Source of the DNA: Sphingobacterium hungaricum
GTDB lineage: Bacteria; Bacteroidota; Bacteroidia; Sphingobacteriales; Sphingobacteriaceae
Reading direction: 5' to 3'
Length of the DNA stretch: 64,000 bases
Assembly: GCF_015210005.1 (NCBI RefSeq)
Contig: NZ_MU158697.1
Span: 558,001 to 622,000 of the forward strand
The notes beneath the pieces are model-generated. The model was given only the letters and a program-made list of their open reading frames with translations. It did no database searches and was not told the DNA's origin. Positions 1 to 8,555 of this stretch are shown here, in pieces. Position 1 is the first letter of the stretch. Every line of letters starts with the position of its first letter. Made by a program: the position numbers and the translations under genes.

Positions 1-203
1 TGCGCTATTGAAGAAAATGAGATGAATGATAATAAAATTAATAGTAAAGTTTGATTTTTCGTAAACGAATAATTACTATATTTTAATAAAATGGTTCCTT
101 GTAAAACAATATTAAATATAAAAAACGATTAAATCATTTTAAATTTTACAAGAATCACTAAGAAAATTAAACCATCCGCAAATTACCCCTAGATAAAAGC
201 CAA

Positions 204-235
204 AAAAGCCGATAAACTAATGCTTATCGGCTTTT
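204..235 (-). terminator. Intrinsic terminator of the gal/GH43 operon
   Basis: A 12-bp perfect stem (AAAAGCCGATAA pairing with TTATCGGCTTTT, 8-nt loop) lies just past the stop codon of the sodium/galactose symporter. On the minus strand it runs into a T-rich tract, as expected for the end of the long minus-strand operon. The DNA from here to the left edge is very AT-rich, and I see no gene or clear site in it. Confidence 0.8.
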
Positions 236-256
236 CAAAAGCATAAAAAAAGTGGC

Positions 257-1918
257 CTACCAATAAATGGTGTACAATGCCGCTATAATTCCTAAAATTA
301 ATAAGGCAACAACCGCAAAGCTGGTCGTTGTTTTGAACATTTTCGCATCAATTTCCAATCCTTTAGGCACAACCCCTCTTTTGTTGTCATATAAACTGAT
401 GAAATACATCCCAATCAAACATAATAAGAATACAATACCTACGCGATCGATAAATGGAATCTCATACACACCTTCGCTTCCTAAAACAGAGAATCCGTAA
501 GGTGCTAAAAATGATAAATCCACAAAACCAGGTAAGAATTTAAAGATTATCGACATCAAGAAACCACCGATCGTTGCGAACAAGGCCGCATTGGAAGTTG
601 TTTTTTTCCAGAAGAACCCAAGTAAAAACATGGCGAAAATTCCTGGCGAAACGAAACCAGTATATTCTTGAATGTATTGGAAACCTCCTTTTTTATCAAT
701 ACCTAAGTGAGGAGCAATTAGTACTGCCAAAATCATGGAAACAATAATGGTGATTTTACCAACATTGACTTGATTTTTTTCGGAAGCCCCAGTGTTAAAT
801 ATCTTCTTGTAAATATCTAACGTAAAAATGGTCGCCACACTATTTGCTTTACCCGCTAAAGAAGCAACAACAGCTGCAGTCAACGCCGCAAATGACAATC
901 CTTTCAATCCAGTAGGCAATAAGTTTAATAAAACCGGATAAGCTCTATCTGGATTTAGTTCTCCATTCTGCAACATTTCTTGCTGGAACAACCCATCATT
1001 GTACAACACAAAAGCTGCGATACCTGGCAAAACCACAATGATTGGCATTAATAACTTCAAAAATGCTGCAAATAGCAAACCGCTTCTTGCCGTATTTAAA
1101 TCAGCTCCCAAGGCACGTTGCGTGATGTATTGGTTACATCCCCAATAACTTAAATTGATAACCCACATACCACCGATGAGCACACTTAAGCCTGGCAAAT
1201 CAATGTAATTTGGATTATCAGGTTTTAAAATCATCTGAAAATGATCGGACGCTTTATCTTGTACTATAGAAAATCCATCAAAAATCCCGGCTCCACCAAA
1301 ATGGTCTGAAACCATATTCAATGCCAAATAAGTCGTTGCTAAACCGCCTAAAATCAAGAAGAACACCTGAATAACATCGGTATATCCAATAACTTTCATT
1401 CCGCCTAAGGTAATGATGATCGCAAAAATGGCCAAACCAAACATACAGACTTGGAAATCTAGACCTGACACACTGGACACCGCCAAAGCACCCAAGAATA
1501 AAATGGAAGTCAAGTTGACAACGATGTACAGCAACAGCCAAAAAACAGCCATAATCAACGAAACGGTGCTGTTATATCGCTCATTCAAGAACTGGGGCAT
1601 GGTGAAGATTTTATTCTTCAGGTAGACCGGCAAGAAAAAGACCGCGACGACAATCAATGTGGCGGCAGCCATCCATTCATAAGCCGCAATGGCCAATCCA
1701 ATCTTAAAGCCGGATCCGCTCATTCCGATAAACTGCTCCGCGGAAATATTGGATGCAATTAATGATGCGCCGATAGCCCACCAAGTCAAAGATCCTTCTG
1801 CCAAGAAATAATCTTTAGATCCGACAATCGCCGCTTTTTTTCTATAATAAATGTAAATTCCGTAGCCCGCTACGATTAAAAAATAAAATAGAAAAACAAT
1901 GTAATCTTTAGTTTCCAT
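257..1918 (-). CDS. Sodium/galactose symporter, SSS (SGLT) family
   Basis: Inner-membrane Na+-coupled sugar symporter of 553 aa with about 14 hydrophobic segments. It resembles Vibrio vSGLT through most of its length. The segment ISAEQFIGMSG, the YEWM motif, the NLSYWGCNQY gate region, the FAAFLKL lysine region and QEYTGFVSPG all match places where vSGLT binds galactose (recalled alignment). In the sodium-site helix one of the two adjacent serines of vSGLT appears to be alanine (VVASLAG). It is the last gene of a run with galM, galK and galT, so galactose is the likely substrate and the protein would move monosaccharide from periplasm to cytoplasm. Glucose or another hexose cannot be excluded. 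Confidence 0.9.
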   Translation of the reverse strand: METKDYIVFLFYFLIVAGYGIYIYYRKKAAIVGSKDYFLAEGSLTWWAIGASLIASNISAEQFIGMSGSGFKIGLAIAAYEWMAAATLIVVAVFFLPVYLKNKIFTMPQFLNERYNSTVSLIMAVFWLLLYIVVNLTSILFLGALAVSSVSGLDFQVCMFGLAIFAIIITLGGMKVIGYTDVIQVFFLILGGLATTYLALNMVSDHFGGAGIFDGFSIVQDKASDHFQMILKPDNPNYIDLPGLSVLIGGMWVINLSYWGCNQYITQRALGADLNTARSGLLFAAFLKLLMPIIVVLPGIAAFVLYNDGLFQQEMLQNGELNPDRAYPVLLNLLPTGLKGLSFAALTAAVVASLAGKANSVATIFTLDIYKKIFNTGASEKNQVNVGKITIIVSMILAVLIAPHLGIDKKGGFQYIQEYTGFVSPGIFAMFLLGFFWKKTTSNAALFATIGGFLMSIIFKFLPGFVDLSFLAPYGFSVLGSEGVYEIPFIDRVGIVFLLCLIGMYFISLYDNKRGVVPKGLEIDAKMFKTTTSFAVVALLILGIIAALYTIYW

Positions 1919-1920
1919 GG

Positions 1921-3090
1921 TTATTTAACAGAAAATTTGTAAACGCTTTTTGTTGAATACGTATCGCCTGCTTTCACTAAAGTAGACGGGAATTTCGTTT
2001 GGTTAGGCGTATCTGGAAAATGCTGAGGCTCTAAACAGAATCCTGTGCGGAAACTATCCTTCACCCCATTTTTAAGTGTTACTTTGTCGCCCATAAAATT
2101 ACCGCTGTAAAATTGGATACCTGGTTCTGCAGTGTAAATATCCATGACAATCCCAGATTTGTCACCTGAAATCGTTACGGCATGGTTCAAACCTTCGACA
2201 ACCGTTTTGTCCAAAACGAAATTATGGTCATATCCTTTTCCATAAGTTAATTGTTGATCTTGATCATCAATATTCAACCCTATTGTTTTTGCTTTTGTGA
2301 AATCAAAAGGTGTTCCTTTGACTGGAGCAAGTTCGCCTGTCGGAATCAACGTACTGTCTACAGGCGTATATTCATTTGCAAATAATTTCAACTCATGGTT
2401 AAGGATTGTTCCGCTGCCTTCGCCATTCAAATTGAAATACGCATGATTTGTTAAATTTAAATGTGTGTTTTTATCCGATGTCGCTTTGTAATCAATCGTC
2501 AATTCATTTTTGTCATTGAACGAATACGTTACTTCCATCGAAATATTCCCTGGATAACCTTCATTTCCGTCAGGCAAAGTATACGCAAAAGTTACTTTTT
2601 GAGGAGTCACTTCTTTCGCTTCCCAGTTTGCAAAATGCACACCTTTGAAACCTCCATGCAATGTGTTTACGCCATTGTTAGTTGGCAAGGTATACGTTTT
2701 TCCATCCAAGGTAAATTTTCCTTTGGCAATCCTATTTCCAAAAGGACCGACGATGGTTCCGAAATATGGCTCTTCCGGATTGTTGTACGAAGAAGCTTTG
2801 TTAAATCCCAATACAACATCGGTTAATTTTCCGTCTTTATCCGGAACAAGAAGTCCGACAATTCGTGCACCGAAATTTGTCAAATGCACTTCGGCTCCTG
2901 AAGAATTTTTGATGGTATATAAATTTGCGGCTTTTCCATCGATTGTTTCCGAAAAAGATGCTGAATCTAATGCGCTAACTGAACTTATAGAGTCCTGCGT
3001 GCTGGTCTGCTGTTTTTTTTCCGTGTTCTGACATGAAGACATCATGCCTATCAAAACCACAGAGAAAAGATTGATTGCTGTTTTTATCAT
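1921..3090 (-). CDS. galM: Exported aldose 1-epimerase (galactose mutarotase), lipoprotein
   Basis: Interconverts beta- and alpha-galactose ahead of galactokinase. The 389-aa protein starts with a lipoprotein signal (lipobox around Cys20, MMSSC), so it should sit in the periplasm or on a membrane rather than in the cytosol. GalM hallmarks are present: GNRI near residue 120, NTLHGGF, the LTNHAYFNL histidine, and a C-terminal CLEPQHFPD glutamate acting as catalytic base. The stop is 2 bp before the symporter start and the gene follows galK by 14 bp, so it is co-transcribed. An exported mutarotase next to a monosaccharide symporter suggests anomer conversion before or during uptake. Confidence 0.93.
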   Translation of the reverse strand: MIKTAINLFSVVLIGMMSSCQNTEKKQQTSTQDSISSVSALDSASFSETIDGKAANLYTIKNSSGAEVHLTNFGARIVGLLVPDKDGKLTDVVLGFNKASSYNNPEEPYFGTIVGPFGNRIAKGKFTLDGKTYTLPTNNGVNTLHGGFKGVHFANWEAKEVTPQKVTFAYTLPDGNEGYPGNISMEVTYSFNDKNELTIDYKATSDKNTHLNLTNHAYFNLNGEGSGTILNHELKLFANEYTPVDSTLIPTGELAPVKGTPFDFTKAKTIGLNIDDQDQQLTYGKGYDHNFVLDKTVVEGLNHAVTISGDKSGIVMDIYTAEPGIQFYSGNFMGDKVTLKNGVKDSFRTGFCLEPQHFPDTPNQTKFPSTLVKAGDTYSTKSVYKFSVK

Positions 3091-3104
3091 TGGTTTACTG
3101 GTTT

Positions 3105-4259
3105 TTATATTAATTCTGTTCCATTTCCTACTTGAATGAAAATAGGTGTTAATTCGAATCCAAATTTATTTTTATAGGCTATCGCAATGCTTTTAACGTA
3201 TTCCTCAAGCGCCGTTTTCTTCACAATATTAATGGTGCATCCACCGAATCCGCCACCCATCATTCTTGCACCAACTACTCCATCGAAATTCTTAGCAAAA
3301 TCAACCAAGAAGTCCAGCTCCTTACAGCTTACTTCATATTCTGAACTGATCGCTGCATGAGCGGCGAACAACTGTTTGCCCAATTCGTCAATGTTGCCAT
3401 TTTTTAAGGCATCACAAGCTTTAATCAAACGCTCATTTTCTTCAATGACAAACTTGCATTTTGTGTAAACGTCTGCATCAACTTTAGCGACCAATTCATC
3501 CAACTGTGCGACTGAAACATCTCTCAAACTATTCACCTCTGGATATTTTTCTTTGACCAAAGCCACGCCTTTTTCGCATGAAGCACGGCGTTTATTGTAA
3601 GCCGAATCTGCTAGCGAATGCTTCACATTGGTGTTCAACAGAACGATTTCATGTTCTCCTAATTCTAAAGGAACATATTCCACTTCTAACGAACGACAAT
3701 CCAATTTCAGTACGTGCCCTGATTTGCTCATGATAGAAGCAAACTGATCCATAATACCGCAATTCACGCCGACATACGTATGTTCCGTCAATTGACCGAT
3801 CTTCGCTAGTTCTACACGGTTTAAGCCCAGTTCGAACAATTCATTCAATGCAAATCCAACAGCACATTCCACCGCAGCGGAAGAAGACAGCCCTGCTCCC
3901 AACGGAACATCGCCATCCAAATAAAGGCTGAAACCCGATATCGGCAAATCTCGAATCGCAAATTGATTGACGACTCCTAAAATATAATTCGGCCAGCCTT
4001 TTTCGCTTGGAGCCAATTCGTCGATTGAAATTTCATGCGCTTCATTGAAGTCTTCAGCAAATAGCGAAATTCGGTTGTCATTTCGCTTAGAAACTCCAAC
4101 ATAAATTGCTTTATCAATTGCCGTAGGCAACACAAAACCTTCGTTGTAATCTGTATGTTCTCCGATTAGATTGATTCTTCCTGGAGATTTAGCAACAAGC
4201 GCTGCTTGTTCATTAAATAACTCCTGAAACCTAGAATCGATTTTTTGTTTAGTAATCAT
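3105..4259 (-). CDS. galK: Galactokinase
   Basis: Cytoplasmic GHMP-family kinase of 384 aa that phosphorylates alpha-D-galactose at C1 with ATP, the first committed Leloir step. The galactokinase signature GRINLIGEHTDYNEG is at residues 27-41, the GHMP ATP-binding motif PLGAGLSSSAAV at 119-130, the catalytic Asp171 lies in CGIMDQFAS, and the third motif MMGGGFGGC is near residue 340. Length is normal and all key residues are present. It starts 6 bp after galT, which implies coupled expression. Confidence 0.96.
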   Translation of the reverse strand: MITKQKIDSRFQELFNEQAALVAKSPGRINLIGEHTDYNEGFVLPTAIDKAIYVGVSKRNDNRISLFAEDFNEAHEISIDELAPSEKGWPNYILGVVNQFAIRDLPISGFSLYLDGDVPLGAGLSSSAAVECAVGFALNELFELGLNRVELAKIGQLTEHTYVGVNCGIMDQFASIMSKSGHVLKLDCRSLEVEYVPLELGEHEIVLLNTNVKHSLADSAYNKRRASCEKGVALVKEKYPEVNSLRDVSVAQLDELVAKVDADVYTKCKFVIEENERLIKACDALKNGNIDELGKQLFAAHAAISSEYEVSCKELDFLVDFAKNFDGVVGARMMGGGFGGCTINIVKKTALEEYVKSIAIAYKNKFGFELTPIFIQVGNGTELI

Positions 4260-4265
4260 GTAAAA

Positions 4266-5315
4266 TTATCCCTTTTTGTAATGCGTTGTCGATTGCTTTC
4301 TCAGTACGTCTGCCGCAAATTCCGGCGTAATGTCGCGTTGCGGATTTGCCAGCATTTCATATCCAACCATAAATTTTTTCACTGAAGCAGAACGCAACAG
4401 CGGTGGATAAAAATGCATGTGCCAATGGAATGACGAAAAATCTCCTGAATTAATCGGAGCTTGATGCATTCCGGCTGAATAAGGGAAAGACGTTTTGAAA
4501 ATATTGTCGTAACGGATTGTTAATTCTTGTAATGTTTTGGCTAAATCGATCTTCTCTTCTTCCGAAAACTGACGGATATCCTGAACCGCTCGTTTGGAAA
4601 TAACCAGCGTTTCATAAGGCCAGCTAGCCCAAAATGGAACAACGGCAAAGAAATGCTCGTTGTCAATGACTACACGTTCTTGCTTTTCTACTTCTTTCTT
4701 CCAATATGCAGTCAGCAAAGTAGTTCCGTGTTTTTTAAAATAATTTTCTTGCTGCGCAATTTCCTTTTCGATTTCGACAGGAAGACTGCTTTGTGCCCAA
4801 ATCTGACCATGCGGATGCGGATTGCTGCAGCCCATGATGCTTCCTTTATTCTCAAAAATCTGAATGTATTTTATCCATTCCTTTTGAGCCAACTCTGTAA
4901 ATTCTTGCTGCCAAAGATCAACCACCGCTTTGATGGCTTCTGTTGACATTTCCGGCAGAGTCAAATCGTGTCTAGGCGTAAATGAGATTACTTTGCAAAT
5001 CCCTCTTTCTGCTGTTGCAGATAATAAATCATCTTCTTCAAAATGTTCGATTTTAGTATCATTCAGCAAAGCTGAAAAGTCATTTACGAAAACGAAGCTT
5101 TCTTTGTAATCCGGATTTTGAGTTCCATCTGCTCTTGTATTTCCGGGACACAAATAGCATTTCTCGTCATAGGCTGGGCGATCTTCGGAAGAAATTTCTT
5201 CGGTCTGACCTTGCCATGGCCGCTTATTTCGATGAGGAGAAACTAAGATTTTTTCTCCTGTTAAACTATTTATTCGTGTATGGGGATTTGATGTAAAATC
5301 AAAGGTATTATTCAT
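4266..5315 (-). CDS. galT: Galactose-1-phosphate uridylyltransferase
   Basis: Transfers UMP from UDP-glucose to galactose-1-phosphate. The 349-aa protein has the two N-terminal zinc cysteines (CYLC, Cys53 and Cys56) and the catalytic HPHGQ motif, whose His169 is the uridylylated nucleophile. Start ATG is clear. It is the first of the galTKM-symporter block and is separated from the upstream GH43 gene by 117 bp containing a hairpin, so it may have its own expression level. No galE was recognised beside it; the epimerase must be elsewhere or be provided by another SDR enzyme. Confidence 0.95.
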   Translation of the reverse strand: MNNTFDFTSNPHTRINSLTGEKILVSPHRNKRPWQGQTEEISSEDRPAYDEKCYLCPGNTRADGTQNPDYKESFVFVNDFSALLNDTKIEHFEEDDLLSATAERGICKVISFTPRHDLTLPEMSTEAIKAVVDLWQQEFTELAQKEWIKYIQIFENKGSIMGCSNPHPHGQIWAQSSLPVEIEKEIAQQENYFKKHGTTLLTAYWKKEVEKQERVVIDNEHFFAVVPFWASWPYETLVISKRAVQDIRQFSEEEKIDLAKTLQELTIRYDNIFKTSFPYSAGMHQAPINSGDFSSFHWHMHFYPPLLRSASVKKFMVGYEMLANPQRDITPEFAADVLRKQSTTHYKKG

Positions 5316-5371
5316 TTTTTTTGTGCGGCCTATTATTGATAATTAAAATAAATATAAGAATGATTTTGAGA

Positions 5372-5416
5372 AGAACATAAAAGCCTTAGCATTAATTTCA
5401 ATTCAATTTATGTTCT
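5372..5416 (-). other. Hairpin between GH43 genes and galT
   Basis: AGAACATAAA (5372-5381) pairs perfectly with TTTATGTTCT (5407-5416) around a 25-nt loop, within the 117-bp gap between the GH43 cistron and galT. On the minus strand it is not followed by a long T-run, so it looks more like an intercistronic RNA structure or weak attenuator than a strong terminator. It could set different expression levels for the degradation and catabolic halves of the operon. Confidence 0.4.
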
Positions 5417-5432
5417 GCTTTTTTTAATCTTC

Positions 5433-6488
5433 TTATTCAGCATGGCTTGGTCCGTGAATAATCAGACGTCCATCTTCTAAAACTTCCATTTCATCGATAA
5501 ATACCATGCGGTCATGTCCAGTTTTTTCCGTTCTTCCATGATAAACGCAGAGCATTTTTTCATTCGCTACATCGTACGTAATGCTGTTATGTCCAGTTCC
5601 CGTAACCAAACCTTCTTTTTGCAAAATCGGGTTGTGTACTGATTTTTTAAACGGACCTAAAGGACTTGACGAAGTCGCGTAGCCAATTGCATAATTCTGT
5701 CCATCAAAATTATTTGCCGAATACATCATGTAGTAGATATCGTTCTTTTTGAAAATAACTGAACCTTCTGTCCAGCGACGACCAACTTCTTTGCTAGTCA
5801 CCGAACGGCTTTCCCATTCATCTGTATTCATCTGAGTCGGTGGTTGCAATAGCAAGATCGGCTTGCCAATCACTCCCGAAAAATCTTTTTTCAATTCAAC
5901 AACATAGACCCAGCTCTCTTCGACTTCTTCGAAAATGCCTTTCCATTTTGCCCAATCTGCAATCTCGCTTTTCACCGGATTTTTGTAGCAACATCTTGAA
6001 TAATATAGATACACTTTGCCATTGTCCCAAAATACATTCGCGTCAATAATCGGATATCCTGGATCGAAGATTGGCTCACCGCTCACATCGATAAAAGGAC
6101 CAGTCGGCGAATCTGAAACGGCAACACCAATGTTAAATTTTTCCAATTCATTTGTTGGATTTACTTTCCATTGGGCACTGTAAAACATGTAAAATTTATT
6201 GTCTTTTTCATAGACTTCTGGAGCCCAAAAAGAATGTTCGCCCCAAGCATTTTTCTGCTCATTGCTATAGGCAGTACCCTCAGCTTTCCATTCTTTCAAA
6301 TCGGATGAAGAATACACAAGAAATCCATTCTTCACTCCACCGGTTCCGTACATGTAGTATTTTCCAGAGGATGTTTTTAAAATGTAAGGGTCGCCAAAAC
6401 TGATGTCAAGCGGGTTCTTATACGTTTGCGCGATGGACATCGAGCTAAACAAGAGCATAAAAACAATGTTGCTAATAAGATATTTCAT
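5433..6488 (-). CDS. Exported GH43 family glycosidase
   Basis: Five-bladed beta-propeller glycoside hydrolase of 351 aa with an N-terminal signal peptide (cleavage probably at SIA-Q, residues 18-21). The three GH43 acidic residues are visible: the base Asp33 in GDPYIL, the pKa-modulating Asp149 in IIDANVF, and the acid Glu241 in WTEGSV. Most GH43 enzymes act on alpha-L-arabinofuranosides or beta-xylosides; some subfamilies act on galactosides. The subfamily cannot be fixed by eye. It closely resembles the third GH43 of the cluster (GDPFIL and NEGSFVI equivalents), so the two are probably paralogues. It lies 17 bp downstream of another GH43 gene in the same operon. Confidence 0.88.
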   Translation of the reverse strand: MKYLISNIVFMLLFSSMSIAQTYKNPLDISFGDPYILKTSSGKYYMYGTGGVKNGFLVYSSSDLKEWKAEGTAYSNEQKNAWGEHSFWAPEVYEKDNKFYMFYSAQWKVNPTNELEKFNIGVAVSDSPTGPFIDVSGEPIFDPGYPIIDANVFWDNGKVYLYYSRCCYKNPVKSEIADWAKWKGIFEEVEESWVYVVELKKDFSGVIGKPILLLQPPTQMNTDEWESRSVTSKEVGRRWTEGSVIFKKNDIYYMMYSANNFDGQNYAIGYATSSSPLGPFKKSVHNPILQKEGLVTGTGHNSITYDVANEKMLCVYHGRTEKTGHDRMVFIDEMEVLEDGRLIIHGPSHAE

Positions 6489-6505
6489 ATTGATTTATTA
6501 ATAGA

Positions 6506-7573
6506 TTAGAAAACAGGTCGTTGAACCGCCTCTGTACTTGAAGTTCCATTTTGTATAATTGGCCATCCATTTTCCCAACGGACTTCGTCCAATAGCAGCA
6601 CTCTCCTTGAAGTTCCATTCGATAAGGTGCCTTGGTTTTTATCGATTCCGTGGTACAATAACCAATCTTTGTTATTTTTATCCGTGACAATGCTCGCATT
6701 ATGACCAGTGCCCACGAATACAGAATTTCCTTTTAAAAATGCTGTTCCGGCTCCTCGTTCGCGAATATCTTTACCCGATTTATCCAAATAAGGGCCTAAT
6801 AAATTCTCCGAACGGGCAACCAGCACGTGGTATTTGCTATTTGCACCTTCACAGCAGCTTCCTTTAGATCCAAAGAAATAGTAAAAGTCATCGCGCTTAT
6901 GAATCATCACCGCCTCGAAATCGCCAGCTGCAATTTTAGTCTTTTCGTTTATGTTTTTTACAGATTTGCCATCCGAATTTAATTCAATAGCAAATGTGCC
7001 TTGTTCTGGTGCTGAGCTAAAACTTCCCCAAAAAATATACTGTTTATTGTTTTCGGCATAATAAAAAGGATCGATTGAGTTAGGCACATTGACCTCCAGA
7101 CTGCTGAACAATTTTCCCTGATCTTCGAATGGTCCAAGCGGTGTTTTAGCAATCGCCAATCCTACTGCAGGATCTGGATCACCCCAAGTCGATAGCGAAT
7201 AATACAAATAATATTCACCATTGACATAATTGATATCGGGAGCCCAAATTCCTCCATCTTTTTTCCAATCTGGTCTTTTGTTGAAAGCGCTTCCTACCAC
7301 TTTCCAGTCAACCAAATTTTTAGATTCCAAAATCGGAACCATGCGGCTTCCTTGTCCGTCTGCCCAGTTGTCTTGCGTTCCATATGCATAGAAATTTGAG
7401 CTCTTTGCATCAAATACAACAGATGGATCCGCCAGCACAGGTTGAAAAACGGGGTTTTTATAAAGCAAGGTAGATAAAGTGTCCGGAACGTGTTGATCTG
7501 GAGCGGCGCTTTTACTGCAATTAGTAAATAAAGAAATCGAACAGAGCGCGAAGGCGACAATATAAGTAATCAT
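6506..7573 (-). CDS. GH43 family glycosidase, lipoprotein
   Basis: GH43 propeller of 355 aa with a lipobox (LFTNC, Cys19), hence probably membrane-anchored, possibly at the cell surface. Catalytic acids by motif: Asp49 in LADPSV, Asp168 in NSIDPF, and Glu220 in GDFEAV. The ADPSV, GGIWAPD, SIDPF and FEAV pattern resembles the arabinanase/arabinofuranosidase branch of GH43 and differs from the two flanking GH43 genes, suggesting a distinct linkage specificity. It is 4 bp from the upstream GH43 gene. A galactanase or galactofuranosidase role remains possible because the operon otherwise encodes galactose use. Confidence 0.87.
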   Translation of the reverse strand: MITYIVAFALCSISLFTNCSKSAAPDQHVPDTLSTLLYKNPVFQPVLADPSVVFDAKSSNFYAYGTQDNWADGQGSRMVPILESKNLVDWKVVGSAFNKRPDWKKDGGIWAPDINYVNGEYYLYYSLSTWGDPDPAVGLAIAKTPLGPFEDQGKLFSSLEVNVPNSIDPFYYAENNKQYIFWGSFSSAPEQGTFAIELNSDGKSVKNINEKTKIAAGDFEAVMIHKRDDFYYFFGSKGSCCEGANSKYHVLVARSENLLGPYLDKSGKDIRERGAGTAFLKGNSVFVGTGHNASIVTDKNNKDWLLYHGIDKNQGTLSNGTSRRVLLLDEVRWENGWPIIQNGTSSTEAVQRPVF

Positions 7574-7577
7574 GTTT

Positions 7578-8546
7578 TTAATAAATTAGTAATTTCGGGC
7601 TGATGAAATTTTCATCAATCTTCATAATTTCCTTTTCGCCTTCTTTGACAAAAGAAACCGAAGTAATATACATTTTTCTAGGGTGAATATTGGTGCTGCT
7701 GTTGTGCGCGTGAAAAACTTTCTTCAGGTTTCCGGCTTTATCTTTAAAGATAGCACTATGTCCCACACCCACTAGATTTTTGACATTTTGATAGATAGGG
7801 TTTCCTTCAAACTTAGTCCATGGGCCAGTCGGGTGGTCTGCTGTCGCAAATCCTATTCCGTACGACTGGCTTTCATAGCTATTGGCAGAATAGGTCATGT
7901 AGTAGGTATTTCCCTGCTTGATCACAAATGAACCTTCATTGACGCGTGGCCAAACCTCTTCCCAAGGCTGAGAAACGTGAATGCATTTCTTTTCCGTTCC
8001 TTTTTTAATGGTCACCAAATCTTCTTCCAATTCTGCGACCCAAATATTCAACCCATCGTTAAATCGATCGTAATATAGATACGGTTTTCCGTCGCTGTCA
8101 ATAAATAGCGAATTGTCAATGCATTGCTCATTCGCAATCATAGGCTCCTTAACCTCTTGCTTGAACGGCCCTAAAGGAGAATCACTTGTTGCTACGCAAA
8201 TCCGCTCTTCGGCTGTGTAATACATGTAGAATTTTCCTTTTTGAAAGTAAACTTCTGGCGCCCAAAACCATTTATCGCCCCAAACATCATTTTTGCTCAA
8301 TGCCAATTTTGTATTCGGCCTTTCCCAATTGATTAGGTCAGTCGAAGTCAACACTTCTATGCCATCTTCCGCAGCTGTTCCATAGGCATAATAGGTATTT
8401 TCATGCAATAGAATAAAAGGATCGCCAAAAAACACATCGGTTTTTATTGTGTCTTTTACTTCGATGGGTTGATCAGTACCCGCTTCCGAACCGCAGTTCG
8501 AAAGCAGGAGGATAAAGATTAGGTATACCATGCTGTGCAATTTCAT
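7578..8546 (-). CDS. GH43 family glycosidase, lipoprotein
   Basis: GH43 enzyme of 322 aa with a lipoprotein signal (LLSNC, Cys18). The catalytic triad is Asp42 in GDPFIL, Asp144 in QCIDNSLF, and Glu204 in VNEGSFV. It is the shortest of the three GH43s and a likely paralogue of the GH43 at 5433-6488, so the operon may have gained it by duplication. It lies directly downstream of susD (10-bp gap), placing it early in the operon. It probably trims side chains or oligosaccharides bound by the SusCD complex. The exact substrate cannot be read from the sequence. Confidence 0.87.
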   Translation of the reverse strand: MKLHSMVYLIFILLLSNCGSEAGTDQPIEVKDTIKTDVFFGDPFILLHENTYYAYGTAAEDGIEVLTSTDLINWERPNTKLALSKNDVWGDKWFWAPEVYFQKGKFYMYYTAEERICVATSDSPLGPFKQEVKEPMIANEQCIDNSLFIDSDGKPYLYYDRFNDGLNIWVAELEEDLVTIKKGTEKKCIHVSQPWEEVWPRVNEGSFVIKQGNTYYMTYSANSYESQSYGIGFATADHPTGPWTKFEGNPIYQNVKNLVGVGHSAIFKDKAGNLKKVFHAHNSSTNIHPRKMYITSVSFVKEGEKEIMKIDENFISPKLLIY

Positions 8547-8555
8547 ACGCTTAAA

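Noticed and set aside
2461..2826. Open frame of 121 codons on the plus strand inside galM
   Set aside because: Antisense to a clear galM gene, no family resemblance, no promoter or ribosome site; a shadow of the real gene.
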